64,000 nt of DNA from UBA3210 sp002363635 (GTDB lineage: Bacteria; Bacillota_I; Bacilli_A; RFN20; CAG-449): contig CAMPBT010000003.1 of assembly GCA_946641515.1 (NCBI GenBank), positions 62,001 to 126,000 on the forward strand, given 5' to 3'. The notes below the pieces were generated by a model, which saw only the letters and a program-made list of their open reading frames with translations, ran no database searches and was not told where the DNA came from. The position numbers were made by a program, and so were the translations under genes. Each line of letters begins with the position of its first letter. The stretch's first letter is position 1. Of the stretch, positions 35,939-45,050 are shown one piece after another.

Positions 35939-37189
35939 TTATAACTTTTCTTTTCCTACTGCAATCATAAGTTTAATTCTATTTTCTTGATTGACTTTAG
36001 TTTGAGAAGGATCGTAATCAATTGCAACAATATTTGCTAAAGGATATTTATCCTTTAATTCTTTCATAACGCCTTTACCACAAATATGGTTAGGTAAGCA
36101 ACCGAATGGTTGAGCGCAGACAATGTTTTCATATCCAGTTTGAATTAATTCAACCATTTCTGCAGTTAATAAGAAACCTTCTCCCATCTTAACCGCGTGA
36201 GACAAAATTCCATTAGATAAATTGACTGTATGTTTAAAAGGCATCATCGGTGTAAAACTTGTATACTTTTCAATGGCTTTTATCATCAATTTTTCACGTT
36301 TTTCTAGGTATTTTATAAGTCCTTTGTAAATTAAATTTTTGATGGTAGAACCACCATAAATTTCTTTATCATACTGAGGAACATATAACGAATAATAAAC
36401 AAAACCTAGAAGTCCTGGAACATTAACTTCGCATCCTTGTTCTACTAAAAATGTCTCTAAATTATTATTAGCAAGAGAAGCATATTTAACATAGATTTCT
36501 CCGACCACACCAACTTTAACTTTCTTTTCATTTGTAATTGGTAATTTATTAAATTCTTCACAAATATATCTATAATTTTTAGACATTTCACGTGCACCAA
36601 TACCAGAACCATTTTTAAGTTTTTCTGCAAGAACTTTAGTTATTTTATTAACTAACTCTTCTGCAGAACCTTTTGTAATTTCATAGCTTCTAGTCTTGTT
36701 GTAAAGATACATAATTAAGTCGCCATAAAAAACCGCTACACCTAATTTTGTTGCCATTTTTAAGTCAAGTTTAAAACCAGAATGTTCAAGTCCTTGCATA
36801 GAAACTGAAATAACAGGAACATGGCCAAATCCCGCTTTTTTTAACGCTTTTCTAAGTAAATAGATATAGTTAGATGCTCTACATCCTCCACCAGTTTGAG
36901 TAAGAATCAAAGCAACTTTTGAAGTATCTTCCATATGCTCTAAAGCATCAATAAATTGACCAATAACTAAAGTAGCAGGATAACAAGTATCATTATGAAC
37001 ATACTTAAGACCTACTTGAGCAACACCTTCAAAATTATCACAAACTTTGCATTTATATCCTGCTTGAACAAGGACTTCCTTCATAAGTTTCATATGAACA
37101 TCAAGCATAGAAGGAATTAAGATTGTATAGTCTTTAACCATCTCTTTAGTAAAGACAGGATAATCAATTACTTTATTATTTCTTTTCAT
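35939..37189 (-). CDS. 2-hydroxyacyl-CoA dehydratase-family protein
   Basis: 416 residues similar to the dehydratase-like C-terminal part of the large activase/dehydratase fusion proteins of anaerobes. Cys residues in CKVCDNFEGV, KYVHNDTCYPA, GGGCRASNY and QPFGCLPNHICGKG are candidate Fe-S ligands. AAGGAGGATAAAA precedes the ATG, which lies 14 bp inside the upstream activase gene, so the two are coupled. No CoA-transferase or electron-transfer flavoprotein is nearby, so a 2-hydroxyglutarate or lactate role is not supported; the substrate is unknown. Confidence 0.82.
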   Translation of the reverse strand: MKRNNKVIDYPVFTKEMVKDYTILIPSMLDVHMKLMKEVLVQAGYKCKVCDNFEGVAQVGLKYVHNDTCYPATLVIGQFIDALEHMEDTSKVALILTQTGGGCRASNYIYLLRKALKKAGFGHVPVISVSMQGLEHSGFKLDLKMATKLGVAVFYGDLIMYLYNKTRSYEITKGSAEELVNKITKVLAEKLKNGSGIGAREMSKNYRYICEEFNKLPITNEKKVKVGVVGEIYVKYASLANNNLETFLVEQGCEVNVPGLLGFVYYSLYVPQYDKEIYGGSTIKNLIYKGLIKYLEKREKLMIKAIEKYTSFTPMMPFKHTVNLSNGILSHAVKMGEGFLLTAEMVELIQTGYENIVCAQPFGCLPNHICGKGVMKELKDKYPLANIVAIDYDPSQTKVNQENRIKLMIAVGKEKL

Positions 37190-40091
37190 TTTTATCCTCC
37201 TTTTCTAAAGCAGCGAATAAAGATCTTAATCTAATCTTAACTGCACCTAAGTTAGTAATTTCATCAATCTTGATTTGAGTATAAATCTTGTTTTTAGCTT
37301 CTAAGATTTCTTTAACTTCATCAGTAGTAATAGCGTCAAGTCCACATCCGAAAGAAACAAGTTGAACAAGTTCCATATTCTTTTTAGTACTTACATAGTT
37401 TGCAGCATTATATAGTCTTGCGTGATATGTCCACTGATTAAGAACATGACGAGGAAGCTTTTCAACTCTATTTGATAAAGAAGATTCAGTAATAACTGCT
37501 TTATCAAATCCTGCGATCAATTTATCAATACCATGATTAATTAATGGATCAACGTGATAAGGTCTACCACATAAAACAACAATACGTTTTCCGCTTTTTT
37601 CCGCTTCTTCAATAATCTCTTCACCTTTACGACGAATATCGCTTAAATATGAAGAATATTCTGCGTAAGCTTTATCAACTGCATTAAGAATATCTTTTTT
37701 CTTTAACGTACTATCAAACTTACGAAGAATAGGGACTATTCTCTTCTTAAAATATGGTTCATTATGTATACCAACATAATCAAAGACATAATTAACATCT
37801 TGAAGTCTCATCACATTGTTATGCAATTGTTCTGGATAATACGCAACAACTGGACAGTTATAATGATTATCAGAAATCTTTTCATCAATATTATATGACA
37901 TACCAGGATAGAAAATATTTGTATAACCTTCATTTAACAATTTTTCAATGTGACCATGAGCAAGTTTTGCGGGGAAACATTCAGTATCTGAAGGAATTGT
38001 ATGTTGACCTGATGAATATAATTTTTCATTAGAAAAACCAGAATTATGAACTTCAAAACCAAGTTCAGTAAGTAATGTAAACCAGAAAGGATATAACTCA
38101 TACATATTTAAACAAAGAGGAATACCAATCTTTGCTCTTTTGCCGTGTACTGGTTCATAAGAAGCAATTTTTTGTCTTATATATTCATATAAGTTTAATG
38201 AATTATCTTGAGCTTTCTTAGTAAGAGGTCTTTCACATCTATTACCTGAAATATATCTATTTTTGTTATTAAAGACATTAATAGATAAATCGCAGTGGTT
38301 ATTGCATAATCCACATTTAGTATTAATAATCTTATGCTCAAAATTTTTAATTTCTTCTGCACTTAAAATATTAGATTTTTCTAATTCTAAATCTTTAGCA
38401 TATAATGCAGCACCATACGCTCCCATTAAGCCAGCAATATTTGGTCTAATTACTTCTTTACCAAGCATCTGTTCAAAAGATCTTAAAACCGCTTCGTTAT
38501 AGAAAGTACCGCCTTGAACAACGATATGATCACCTAACTTAGCAGTAGAAGTAACTCTAATAACTTTGTATAAAGCATTTTTAACAACAGACATTGCTAA
38601 ACCTGCAGAAATATTATCAATAGTCGCGCCATCTTTTTGAGCCTGTTTAACAGAGGAATTCATAAAAACGGTACATCTAGAGCCTAAATCTACCGGTTTT
38701 TTAGCAAGTAATCCAATACGAGCAAATTCACTGACATCATAACCAAGTGCATTTGCAAATGTCTGTAAGAAAGAACCGCATCCAGACGAGCATGCTTCAT
38801 TTAAGAAGATGTTAGTAGTAATTCCGTGTTCAACTTTAAAACACTTAATATCTTGTCCACCGATATCAATAATAAAATCTACATCTTTTTGGAAATGTTT
38901 CGCAGCTTCTAAATGTGCCATAGTTTCAACTAGCCCACCATCAAGTTGGAAAGCATTTTTAATTAAATCTTCACCATATCCTGTTGAAGCGGCACCTTTA
39001 ATTAATAAATCAGGTTTTAAATCATACATCTCAGTTAAGATGTCTTTTAACATCACAACTGGATTACCTTTATTAGGTAAATATTTAGTAAAACGAATAT
39101 TTAAATCTTCATCAATTAAGCAAACTTTAATAGTAGTAGAGCCAGAATCAATACCTAAATAGAATGGTCCGTTATAAGAATCATCTAAAGGTAAAGTATT
39201 TACATACGCTTTAGCGTGTCTTTCTCTAAATTCTTTTAATTCTTCTTCATTATTAAATAATGGAGATAATGATTTGTAATGACCTTTAGATTCATGATGT
39301 TCAATCTTATAAATTAAATCATCAATAGTCATCTCGCCATTTGCACTTAATGCTGCACCCATTGCAACATAATAAAGTGAATTAGGAGGACAAATACCTT
39401 TACATTTTAAAGTTTCATCAAAGCTCTTTTGAAGTTCACTCATAAATGTTAAAGGTCCACCTAAATAAACAATCTTACCTTGAATATCTCTTCCTTGAGC
39501 AAGTCCACCAATAGTTTGATTAACTACAGCTTTAAAAATAGATGCTGCAATATCTTTTTTATCTGCACCTTGGTTAAGTAAAGGTTGAATATCAGTTTTA
39601 GCAAAAACACCACATCTAGAAGCAATGTTATAGATTTTGCCGTGTTCTTTAGCAATGTCATTTAAATCTTCAATTGAAATATTAAGTAAGGTAGACATTT
39701 GGTCAATAAAAGCACCAGTACCACCTGCACAAGATCCATTCATTCTAACTTCAAGTCCATTAGATAAGAATAAAATTTTCGCGTCTTCCCCGCCAAGTTC
39801 AATGACACAGTCTGTACCTGGAATAAACTTATTCACTGCAACTCTAGTTGCATATACTTCTTGAACAAAATCAATGCCTAAATCTTCACAAAGTCCCATA
39901 CCTGCAGAGCCAGAAATAGCAACATGTAATTCTGAATCACCTAACTTATTTTTAATATCTTTTAATATCTCTAAAAGATTCTCTTTGATATGAGAATAAT
40001 GTCTTTTATAAATATCATATTTAATATTCGTATTATCATCAAAAACAATTGCTTTAATTGTAGTTGAACCAATATCAAGTCCTAGTCTCAT
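37176..40091 (-). CDS. Double BadF/BcrA-type ATPase activase with DUF2229 domain
   Basis: 971 residues. Two ASKHA ATPase domains are visible, one from LGLDIGSTTIKAI (residues 3-260) and a second from LGIDSGSTTIKVC (about 310-560). Each has a Cys-bearing loop (NGSCAGGTGAFIDQ and NEACSSGCGSFLQ) that in dimeric activases holds a shared 4Fe-4S cluster. The region after 590 (CGLCNNHCDLSINVF, ..DTECFPAKLAHGH..) is DUF2229-like. Relatives drive low-potential electrons into dehydratases. In many genomes this and the 416-residue partner are one polypeptide. Start at MRLGLDIG is preferred over an upstream Met lacking a ribosome site. Confidence 0.87.
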   Translation of the reverse strand: MRLGLDIGSTTIKAIVFDDNTNIKYDIYKRHYSHIKENLLEILKDIKNKLGDSELHVAISGSAGMGLCEDLGIDFVQEVYATRVAVNKFIPGTDCVIELGGEDAKILFLSNGLEVRMNGSCAGGTGAFIDQMSTLLNISIEDLNDIAKEHGKIYNIASRCGVFAKTDIQPLLNQGADKKDIAASIFKAVVNQTIGGLAQGRDIQGKIVYLGGPLTFMSELQKSFDETLKCKGICPPNSLYYVAMGAALSANGEMTIDDLIYKIEHHESKGHYKSLSPLFNNEEELKEFRERHAKAYVNTLPLDDSYNGPFYLGIDSGSTTIKVCLIDEDLNIRFTKYLPNKGNPVVMLKDILTEMYDLKPDLLIKGAASTGYGEDLIKNAFQLDGGLVETMAHLEAAKHFQKDVDFIIDIGGQDIKCFKVEHGITTNIFLNEACSSGCGSFLQTFANALGYDVSEFARIGLLAKKPVDLGSRCTVFMNSSVKQAQKDGATIDNISAGLAMSVVKNALYKVIRVTSTAKLGDHIVVQGGTFYNEAVLRSFEQMLGKEVIRPNIAGLMGAYGAALYAKDLELEKSNILSAEEIKNFEHKIINTKCGLCNNHCDLSINVFNNKNRYISGNRCERPLTKKAQDNSLNLYEYIRQKIASYEPVHGKRAKIGIPLCLNMYELYPFWFTLLTELGFEVHNSGFSNEKLYSSGQHTIPSDTECFPAKLAHGHIEKLLNEGYTNIFYPGMSYNIDEKISDNHYNCPVVAYYPEQLHNNVMRLQDVNYVFDYVGIHNEPYFKKRIVPILRKFDSTLKKKDILNAVDKAYAEYSSYLSDIRRKGEEIIEEAEKSGKRIVVLCGRPYHVDPLINHGIDKLIAGFDKAVITESSLSNRVEKLPRHVLNQWTYHARLYNAANYVSTKKNMELVQLVSFGCGLDAITTDEVKEILEAKNKIYTQIKIDEITNLGAVKIRLRSLFAALEKEDKNEKK

Positions 40092-40189
40092 TATAATACC
40101 CCGCTTCATTAAAAATTATAGGAGGGTATTTATTAAAAATAAATAAAATCCAAAATTTAAAAATTTTTTGTTATTATTTTCAAGTTGTT

Positions 40190-40218
40190 AATAGGCACTT
40201 TTAGAAAAAGTGTCTATT
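40190..40218. repeat. Perfect 13-bp inverted repeat upstream of plsC-like gene
   Basis: AATAGGCACTTTT and AAAAGTGTCTATT around AGA, with one G-U if transcribed on the plus strand. It lies in the divergent region between the activase and the acyltransferase and has no T run on either side, so it may be an operator or leader hairpin. Confidence 0.5.
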
Positions 40219-40308
40219 TACTTTGTTATATAAATAGATTAAAACTACTATTTACAAAAATTATTAAAATTTTAAATTGGTTTCATTATAATAAAGGCAG
40301 GTTAACAT

Positions 40309-41094
40309 ATGAGAAAACAAAAAACTGTTTATTACAAAGATGAAATTAATGATGATTTTGCAGGCACAAATATCATCACTCAACCTCTACGAGAAGATTA
40401 TCATTATGTCCATAAAGGTTTTGTATGGAACTTTTTTGCATTTATCTTCTATTGGATAATTGCTTTCCCATTAGTATTCCTAATCCAAAAGCTTTGGACA
40501 CATCAAAAAATTGTTAATAAAAAAGTTTTAAAAGAAGCAAGAAAGAAAAAGACGGGATATTTTATTTATTGTAACCATACTCAGTTATTCTCAGATGCAG
40601 TTACTCCTGCTTTAATTGCTGCTCCTCATAAAGCATATGTCACTGCTCATCCAGACTGTGTCTCCATTCCACTAGTAAAAGTACTCGTAGAATGGGCAGG
40701 AGGGCTTCCATTAAGTTCTACATTCAAAGGAATGAAAAATATGTATCGAGCGATGGATTACCGCCTAAAACATAAAAACGTTATTACTATTTTTCCAGAA
40801 GCTCATATCTGGCCTTATTATAATAAAATTAGACCATTTATCGATTCTTCATTTGCCTACCCTGTCAAATTCAACGTACCAGTATACGCAGTAACTACTA
40901 CTTATTACAAAAAGAAATATTTTATTAAGCCAAGAATTAAAACATTCGTAGACGGACCTTTCTATCCAGACCCTTCTTTATCTCCAGTAGAAGCTAGAGA
41001 AAAGTTAAGAGATCAAGTATATAACGTTATGTGTGAACGTGCGGAAAAATATTCCACATATGAATATGTTAAATACGTAAAAAAAGAAGATTAG
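40309..41094 (+). CDS. PlsC-like 1-acylglycerol-3-phosphate acyltransferase
   Basis: 261 residues. One hydrophobic helix (about 40-62, WNFFAFIFYWIIAFPLVFLI) and the LPLAT active site in a variant form: NHTQLFSD (NHX5D instead of HX4D) at about residue 98, and FPEAHIWP in place of FPEGT near residue 162. The family transfers an acyl chain to lysophosphatidate in phospholipid synthesis; the altered motifs leave the acceptor uncertain. Single gene with AAAGGCAGG as ribosome site, ended by its own terminator. Confidence 0.78.
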   Translation: MRKQKTVYYKDEINDDFAGTNIITQPLREDYHYVHKGFVWNFFAFIFYWIIAFPLVFLIQKLWTHQKIVNKKVLKEARKKKTGYFIYCNHTQLFSDAVTPALIAAPHKAYVTAHPDCVSIPLVKVLVEWAGGLPLSSTFKGMKNMYRAMDYRLKHKNVITIFPEAHIWPYYNKIRPFIDSSFAYPVKFNVPVYAVTTTYYKKKYFIKPRIKTFVDGPFYPDPSLSPVEAREKLRDQVYNVMCERAEKYSTYEYVKYVKKED

Positions 41095-41117
41095 AAAATC
41101 ACTAATCTTCTTATTTT
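41082..41117 (+). terminator. Intrinsic terminator after the acyltransferase
   Basis: GAAGATTAG and CTAATCTTC arms, the left arm within the end of the coding region, followed by TTATTTTTTT. Confidence 0.82.
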
Positions 41118-41122
41118 TTTGC

Positions 41123-42286
41123 CTATTTTTGATATAAATCAATAGCCTTTTTTAGTCTAGATAAAGCATCAATAACATTACTTCTTTGAGTAGCAAGATT
41201 CATTCTCAAGAAAGATAATCCACCTTCTCCATATTCTTCTCCATCAGATAAATATAAACCTGTAGTATCTAAAATATAATCTCTTAATTTAGTACCATTT
41301 GGTTCAACATTAGAAACATCTATCCAAAGTAAATACAAAGCATCTGATTCAATAACTTTTAAAGAAGGAATTTCTTTGTTAATGTAATCTCTAACATAAT
41401 CTTTATTTGCAAAGACATATTCTCTTAATTCATCAATCCATTCTTCACCTTTATAGAACGCTAGTTGAGGAGCTATTGTTGCAAGAGTATTAGCTTCTGC
41501 ACATTCATCAGTATTTAATCCTCTTTCAAATTTATGTTTTAAATATGGATTTGGAATAACCGCCATAGAGGTTTGAATTCCCGCGATATTAAAGCATTTT
41601 GTAGGTGCAATTAATGTTAATGAATTATTTAAATTAGTTTCAGAAACTGATGCAAAAGGAATATAAGATTTTCCAGGTCTAGTTAAATCACCATGAACTT
41701 CATCAGAAATAACTACAACATTATATTTTTTACATAATTCACCAATTCTAATTAATTCTTCTTTAGTCCAAATCTTACCAATTGGATTATGAGGATTACA
41801 GAAAATTAAAGCAGAAGTTTCTTCTAACGCTAATTTATTTTCTAAATCGGCCCAATCAACTTCATAAATTCCATCTTTATATAAAAGTTTATTTTGTAAT
41901 GGTTTTCTTCCATTATTAACAATTGAATTAAAGAATATATTATAGACCGGAGTCATAACCACAACATTATTTGCCACTTCAGTCAATCTTCTAACAGCAG
42001 AAGAAATAGAAGGAATAACACCTGTAGAAAAAACCATCCATTCTTTTTTTATTTCAAAATGATAACGTTTATTCCACCAATAGATATAAGATTCAAACAT
42101 TGAAGGAGGAAGAATATTATATCCGTAAATACCTTGATTAATTCTTTCTTTAAATCCTTCAATAATTTCAGGAGCAGTCTCAAAATCCATATCTGCAATC
42201 CACATAGGAAGGACATTGTCCTTAACATCCCATTTAACCGAGTATGTATTACGTCTATTAGTAGGTTTATCAAAGTTATATTTCAT
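41123..42286 (-). CDS. PatB/MalY-type PLP-dependent C-S lyase
   Basis: 387 residues, fold type I aminotransferase family. The start YNFDKPTNRRNTYSVKWD, then LPMWIADMDFETAPEI is characteristic of MalY/PatB cystathionine beta-lyases. NPHNPIGKIWT, ISDEVHGDL and the PLP lysine in LIAPTKCFNIAG are intact, with a final FLRMNLATQR arginine. Likely releases sulfide, pyruvate and ammonia from cysteine or cystathionine. It lies 5 bp after the DUF3737 gene and is co-transcribed with it. Confidence 0.88.
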   Translation of the reverse strand: MKYNFDKPTNRRNTYSVKWDVKDNVLPMWIADMDFETAPEIIEGFKERINQGIYGYNILPPSMFESYIYWWNKRYHFEIKKEWMVFSTGVIPSISSAVRRLTEVANNVVVMTPVYNIFFNSIVNNGRKPLQNKLLYKDGIYEVDWADLENKLALEETSALIFCNPHNPIGKIWTKEELIRIGELCKKYNVVVISDEVHGDLTRPGKSYIPFASVSETNLNNSLTLIAPTKCFNIAGIQTSMAVIPNPYLKHKFERGLNTDECAEANTLATIAPQLAFYKGEEWIDELREYVFANKDYVRDYINKEIPSLKVIESDALYLLWIDVSNVEPNGTKLRDYILDTTGLYLSDGEEYGEGGLSFLRMNLATQRSNVIDALSRLKKAIDLYQK

Positions 42287-42291
42287 ATTAT

Positions 42292-43131
42292 TTACCCCTT
42301 AATAATAATTTCAGTTTTAGATGGATCAATTTCATTCTTATCCATAATTAATTCATCAATACCTTCACATACTAGTCTACCAGAAATAATGTTCTTAACA
42401 GAATCAATACGAGAATTAATTTCACAATTAATTGTAGAATATTCAAATGCCAAGTTTGTATTTTCTAATTTACAATTCTCCATAACTAAGTTTTCCATAT
42501 AACAGAAACCTTGTTCACTTTCGATTGTACAGTTAACTAATTTAACATTTTTAGAGTTCCAACCAAAATATTCACCTCTAATAACAGAATCGTAAACTTC
42601 AACATTTTCACAATTCCAAAATGAATCTTTTGAATTTAAGATAGAGTTTTTAACAACAATGTTCTTACCTCCATCAAGAATATAATTGCCATCTAAAATT
42701 AAGTTTTCAATTACTACGTCAGAAGAATCTTTTAATAAGTAATCCCCTTTAGCTTTAACATTCTTCATATTAATATGATCACATGACCATAAAGTTTCTT
42801 TAGCATCCAAGAATTCAGTATCTTCAATAGTTATAAATGATGCTCTTCTAAATTCTTTAGGAGCTTCTACTAAGCAATTCTTTAATTTAATGTTCTTTGT
42901 ATACCAAATACCAGATCTAGACATAACTTTAAAAGTAGAATTATTAACTTCAAAGTTTTCTCCATACCATAAAGGATATTTCCATTCAAACGATGAATTG
43001 TTTATAACAACATTCTTACTTTCTTTTAATGGAGATTCTCCATCTTTGAAAGTAGAATTATTAATAACTAAATCACGAGATTTAAAAAGTGCTCTTTCAC
43101 CTGTAAAAGTACCATTTTCTAAAATTTTCAT
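42292..43131 (-). CDS. DUF3737-family right-handed beta-helix protein
   Basis: 279 residues built of short repeats of about 20 residues with V/I-x-N/D-S/C patterns, such as DLVINNSTFKDGESPLKES, NVVINNSSFEWKYPLWYGE and HINMKNVKAKGDYLLKDS. This is a parallel beta-helix pattern. The opening FTGERALFKSRDL and GESPLKES match the DUF3737 family as I recall it. No signal peptide, so cytosolic; function unknown. Leads the operon with the PatB-like lyase. Confidence 0.82.
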   Translation of the reverse strand: MKILENGTFTGERALFKSRDLVINNSTFKDGESPLKESKNVVINNSSFEWKYPLWYGENFEVNNSTFKVMSRSGIWYTKNIKLKNCLVEAPKEFRRASFITIEDTEFLDAKETLWSCDHINMKNVKAKGDYLLKDSSDVVIENLILDGNYILDGGKNIVVKNSILNSKDSFWNCENVEVYDSVIRGEYFGWNSKNVKLVNCTIESEQGFCYMENLVMENCKLENTNLAFEYSTINCEINSRIDSVKNIISGRLVCEGIDELIMDKNEIDPSKTEIIIKG

Positions 43132-43542
43132 AATTAAACCTCCATGTAAGACTAATATAATTATAAATAATTATTAATTTTTATTCGTGACATTATCACA
43201 TTATATATTGTGTTTAATATCAATTTAAATTTTAAAAATTATTATTTTTTTAAAGTTTTCGTGCCTATTTTGATAATATTTCACATTTATAATCAATAGT
43301 TTTGCTATTTTTATTGCAGACAAAAGTATTTTTCGGCTATTTACATTAATTTTATCGGTATTTATTATTGTTTTAATATATTGTATCTATATTATATCAT
43401 TTATATATATACGTACGCGCACGCGCATTGATAGATGTTATCTCAAAAAAAGTGCTTTTGTGTATCAAATCGTGCAATTTGTGCCACAATGTTTAAAATT
43501 ATATAATATTAATGTAAAAATATAGATGTAAGGAGGGATATT
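43132..43542. promoter_or_regulatory. Gene-free region upstream of the signal peptidase
   Basis: 411 bp, extremely AT-rich, with the exceptional alternating tract at 43402-43428. It contains GTGCC at 43261 and 43481, and GTGC at 43452 and 43472 (20 nt apart), resembling the GTGCCA elements of the substrate operons but less regular. No small coding frame is convincing. AAGGAGGGATATT precedes the signal peptidase start. Confidence 0.45.
43402..43428. other. 27-nt strictly alternating pyrimidine-purine tract (Z-DNA-prone)
   Basis: Five TA steps lead into CGTACGCGCACGCGCAT with perfect alternation. The GC-rich second half stands out sharply from the surrounding AT-rich intergenic DNA. Confidence 0.85.
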
Positions 43543-44577
43543 ATGACCACTTTTGCAACAGTAATTGTATTAATTATATTGTCATTAATTATTTTCGCCT
43601 TTATTGGCGTTGCGTTATATTCTATTTTTAAATCAGAAAAAATTATTGTAAGTAGAAAAGAACGTGACCAGTTGATAATTAAAGAACAGCAAAAAGAAAA
43701 GAAACCATCTAAAGCATCTAAAACTACTTCAATAGTATTTACAATCATTGGATATGTCATTGTATTTGGAATCTTAATCTTTGAAGGATTTGCAGTTATT
43801 ACTAATTCATCAAATAACTTATTGTTCATCGGAAACAATGCAAATTTAGTAGTAGCATCAGATTCTATGTCTACTATTGATAGTTCCGCTCAATTAGAAG
43901 CAAATGGTGGTTATTTGACAGACGATATGTTAAATGACCAATTCCAGATTGGAGATATTCTCTCTTTCTCAAAATTACCATCTACAGAAAAAGAATTATT
44001 ATCTTATACAGAAACCGGAGAACTAGAATATGTTGATGAATTAAATAAAAAAGTCAATTCTCCATATTTATATAAAGTATTCGCATTCAAATACACTTTA
44101 CCTGAAAAAGGTGAATCAATCGTATTACATAGACTTGTAGAAATTAGAGAAGTCTCTACTGCAAGTGGATCAACATATCAATATGTTTTCATAGGAGATA
44201 AATATCCAAAATCAAGCCAAGTAGTAACTTATAAGAGTTTACTAGGTATTTATACTAGAGGAAGAATATCAGGGCTCGGATATCCAATTTTATTCTTAGG
44301 ATCTGCTTATGGAGCCTACTCAGTTCTTGGAGCGTTATTCATTATTATCGCGACATCATACTTTACTAAAAAATTATCTAAGCTCTATTCAGATAGATAT
44401 GACCAAATCAAAAAAGAAAAATTCGATACAGAATTCTCTTCAGACACATTTAAGAATCGTAGGCATGAAGTAGAAGAAAAAGTAATCGAAGCTGAAGAAG
44501 TTAAAGTCATCCCAAAAGATCATCAATCTCAAGAAGATGATAATTCAGATATTGGAAGTCTAAAGAAGAGAGATTAA
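43543..44577 (+). CDS. sipW: SipW-type (ER-like) signal peptidase I
   Basis: 344 residues. One N-terminal helix (about 5-30), a second at about 63-85, then the S26 core: nucleophile S108 in VVASDSMS, a GDILSF strand near residue 137, His196 in IVLHRLVEI replacing the lysine of ordinary bacterial enzymes, and GDKYPKSS near 218. A C-terminal helix (about 248-272) and a charged tail follow. The Ser-His form is the SipW/ER class that processes TasA-like proteins. Five proteins with matching signal peptides are encoded within 15 kb, so it is their likely processor. Longer than Bacillus SipW. Single gene with its own terminator. Confidence 0.88.
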   Translation: MTTFATVIVLIILSLIIFAFIGVALYSIFKSEKIIVSRKERDQLIIKEQQKEKKPSKASKTTSIVFTIIGYVIVFGILIFEGFAVITNSSNNLLFIGNNANLVVASDSMSTIDSSAQLEANGGYLTDDMLNDQFQIGDILSFSKLPSTEKELLSYTETGELEYVDELNKKVNSPYLYKVFAFKYTLPEKGESIVLHRLVEIREVSTASGSTYQYVFIGDKYPKSSQVVTYKSLLGIYTRGRISGLGYPILFLGSAYGAYSVLGALFIIIATSYFTKKLSKLYSDRYDQIKKEKFDTEFSSDTFKNRRHEVEEKVIEAEEVKVIPKDHQSQEDDNSDIGSLKKRD

Positions 44578-44582
44578 GACTC

Positions 44583-44613
44583 ACTACCGTTCAAAATGGA
44601 CGGTAGTTTTTTT
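44583..44613 (+). terminator. Intrinsic terminator after sipW
   Basis: ACTACCGT and ACGGTAGT with a 9-nt loop, followed by seven T residues. Confidence 0.92.
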
Positions 44614-45050
44614 ATTATAAAATCACTTTGCAAATTACTTATAATCTGTAAAGTTACAAACGTTTATCCCAAAAAATGTTAAACTTTTAACCCTACATTT
44701 GTAACATTTTTGGTATAAAACTGAAAGTGTATCTCTCAATGGAGCATCAAGAAAAGAACATTTGTTCCTTTCTTTGATTTTCGAGTCAAATTTTTACTAT
44801 TTTAAAAAGGAACATTTTAACATATTTCGTTTAAAATCTTGTCGTTTTGTGCCAAATATTAGTTACATTGTGCCAGTGTTTGAATAATTTTATGTTAAAT
44901 TGGTCGTTTTGTGCCAAATTTAGAAATTCCTATGAAAATTGCCTTTTTATAGCCTAAATCTATTATATGATGAAGGTGTCTTCAGGAGAGGAAGATAAAA
45001 ACTAACCCATCTATTAAATGGATTAATTAAATAAAAGGAGAGTAATTATT
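44614..45050 (+). promoter_or_regulatory. Long leader of SipW-substrate operon B with three phased GTGCCA elements
   Basis: 437 bp without a gene. TTTTGTGCCAAATA (gcc at 44851), ATTGTGCCAGTG (44872) and TTTTGTGCCAAATT (44913) are spaced 21 and 41 nt. A TATGAT -10-like element (44966-44971) lies 53 nt beyond the last site, with a TATG block at the same offset as in operon A. A long imperfect hairpin (about 44746-44778, ATCAAGAAA.. / ..TTTCTTTGAT) lies upstream of the sites. Confidence 0.62.

Noticed and set aside
40190..40218. Inverted repeat as a terminator
   Set aside because: No T run on either strand and it lies between divergent genes, so it terminates nothing obvious.
44746..44778. Long imperfect hairpin in leader B as an intrinsic terminator
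   Set aside because: No T run follows directly, and a strong sipW terminator already lies at 44583-44613.
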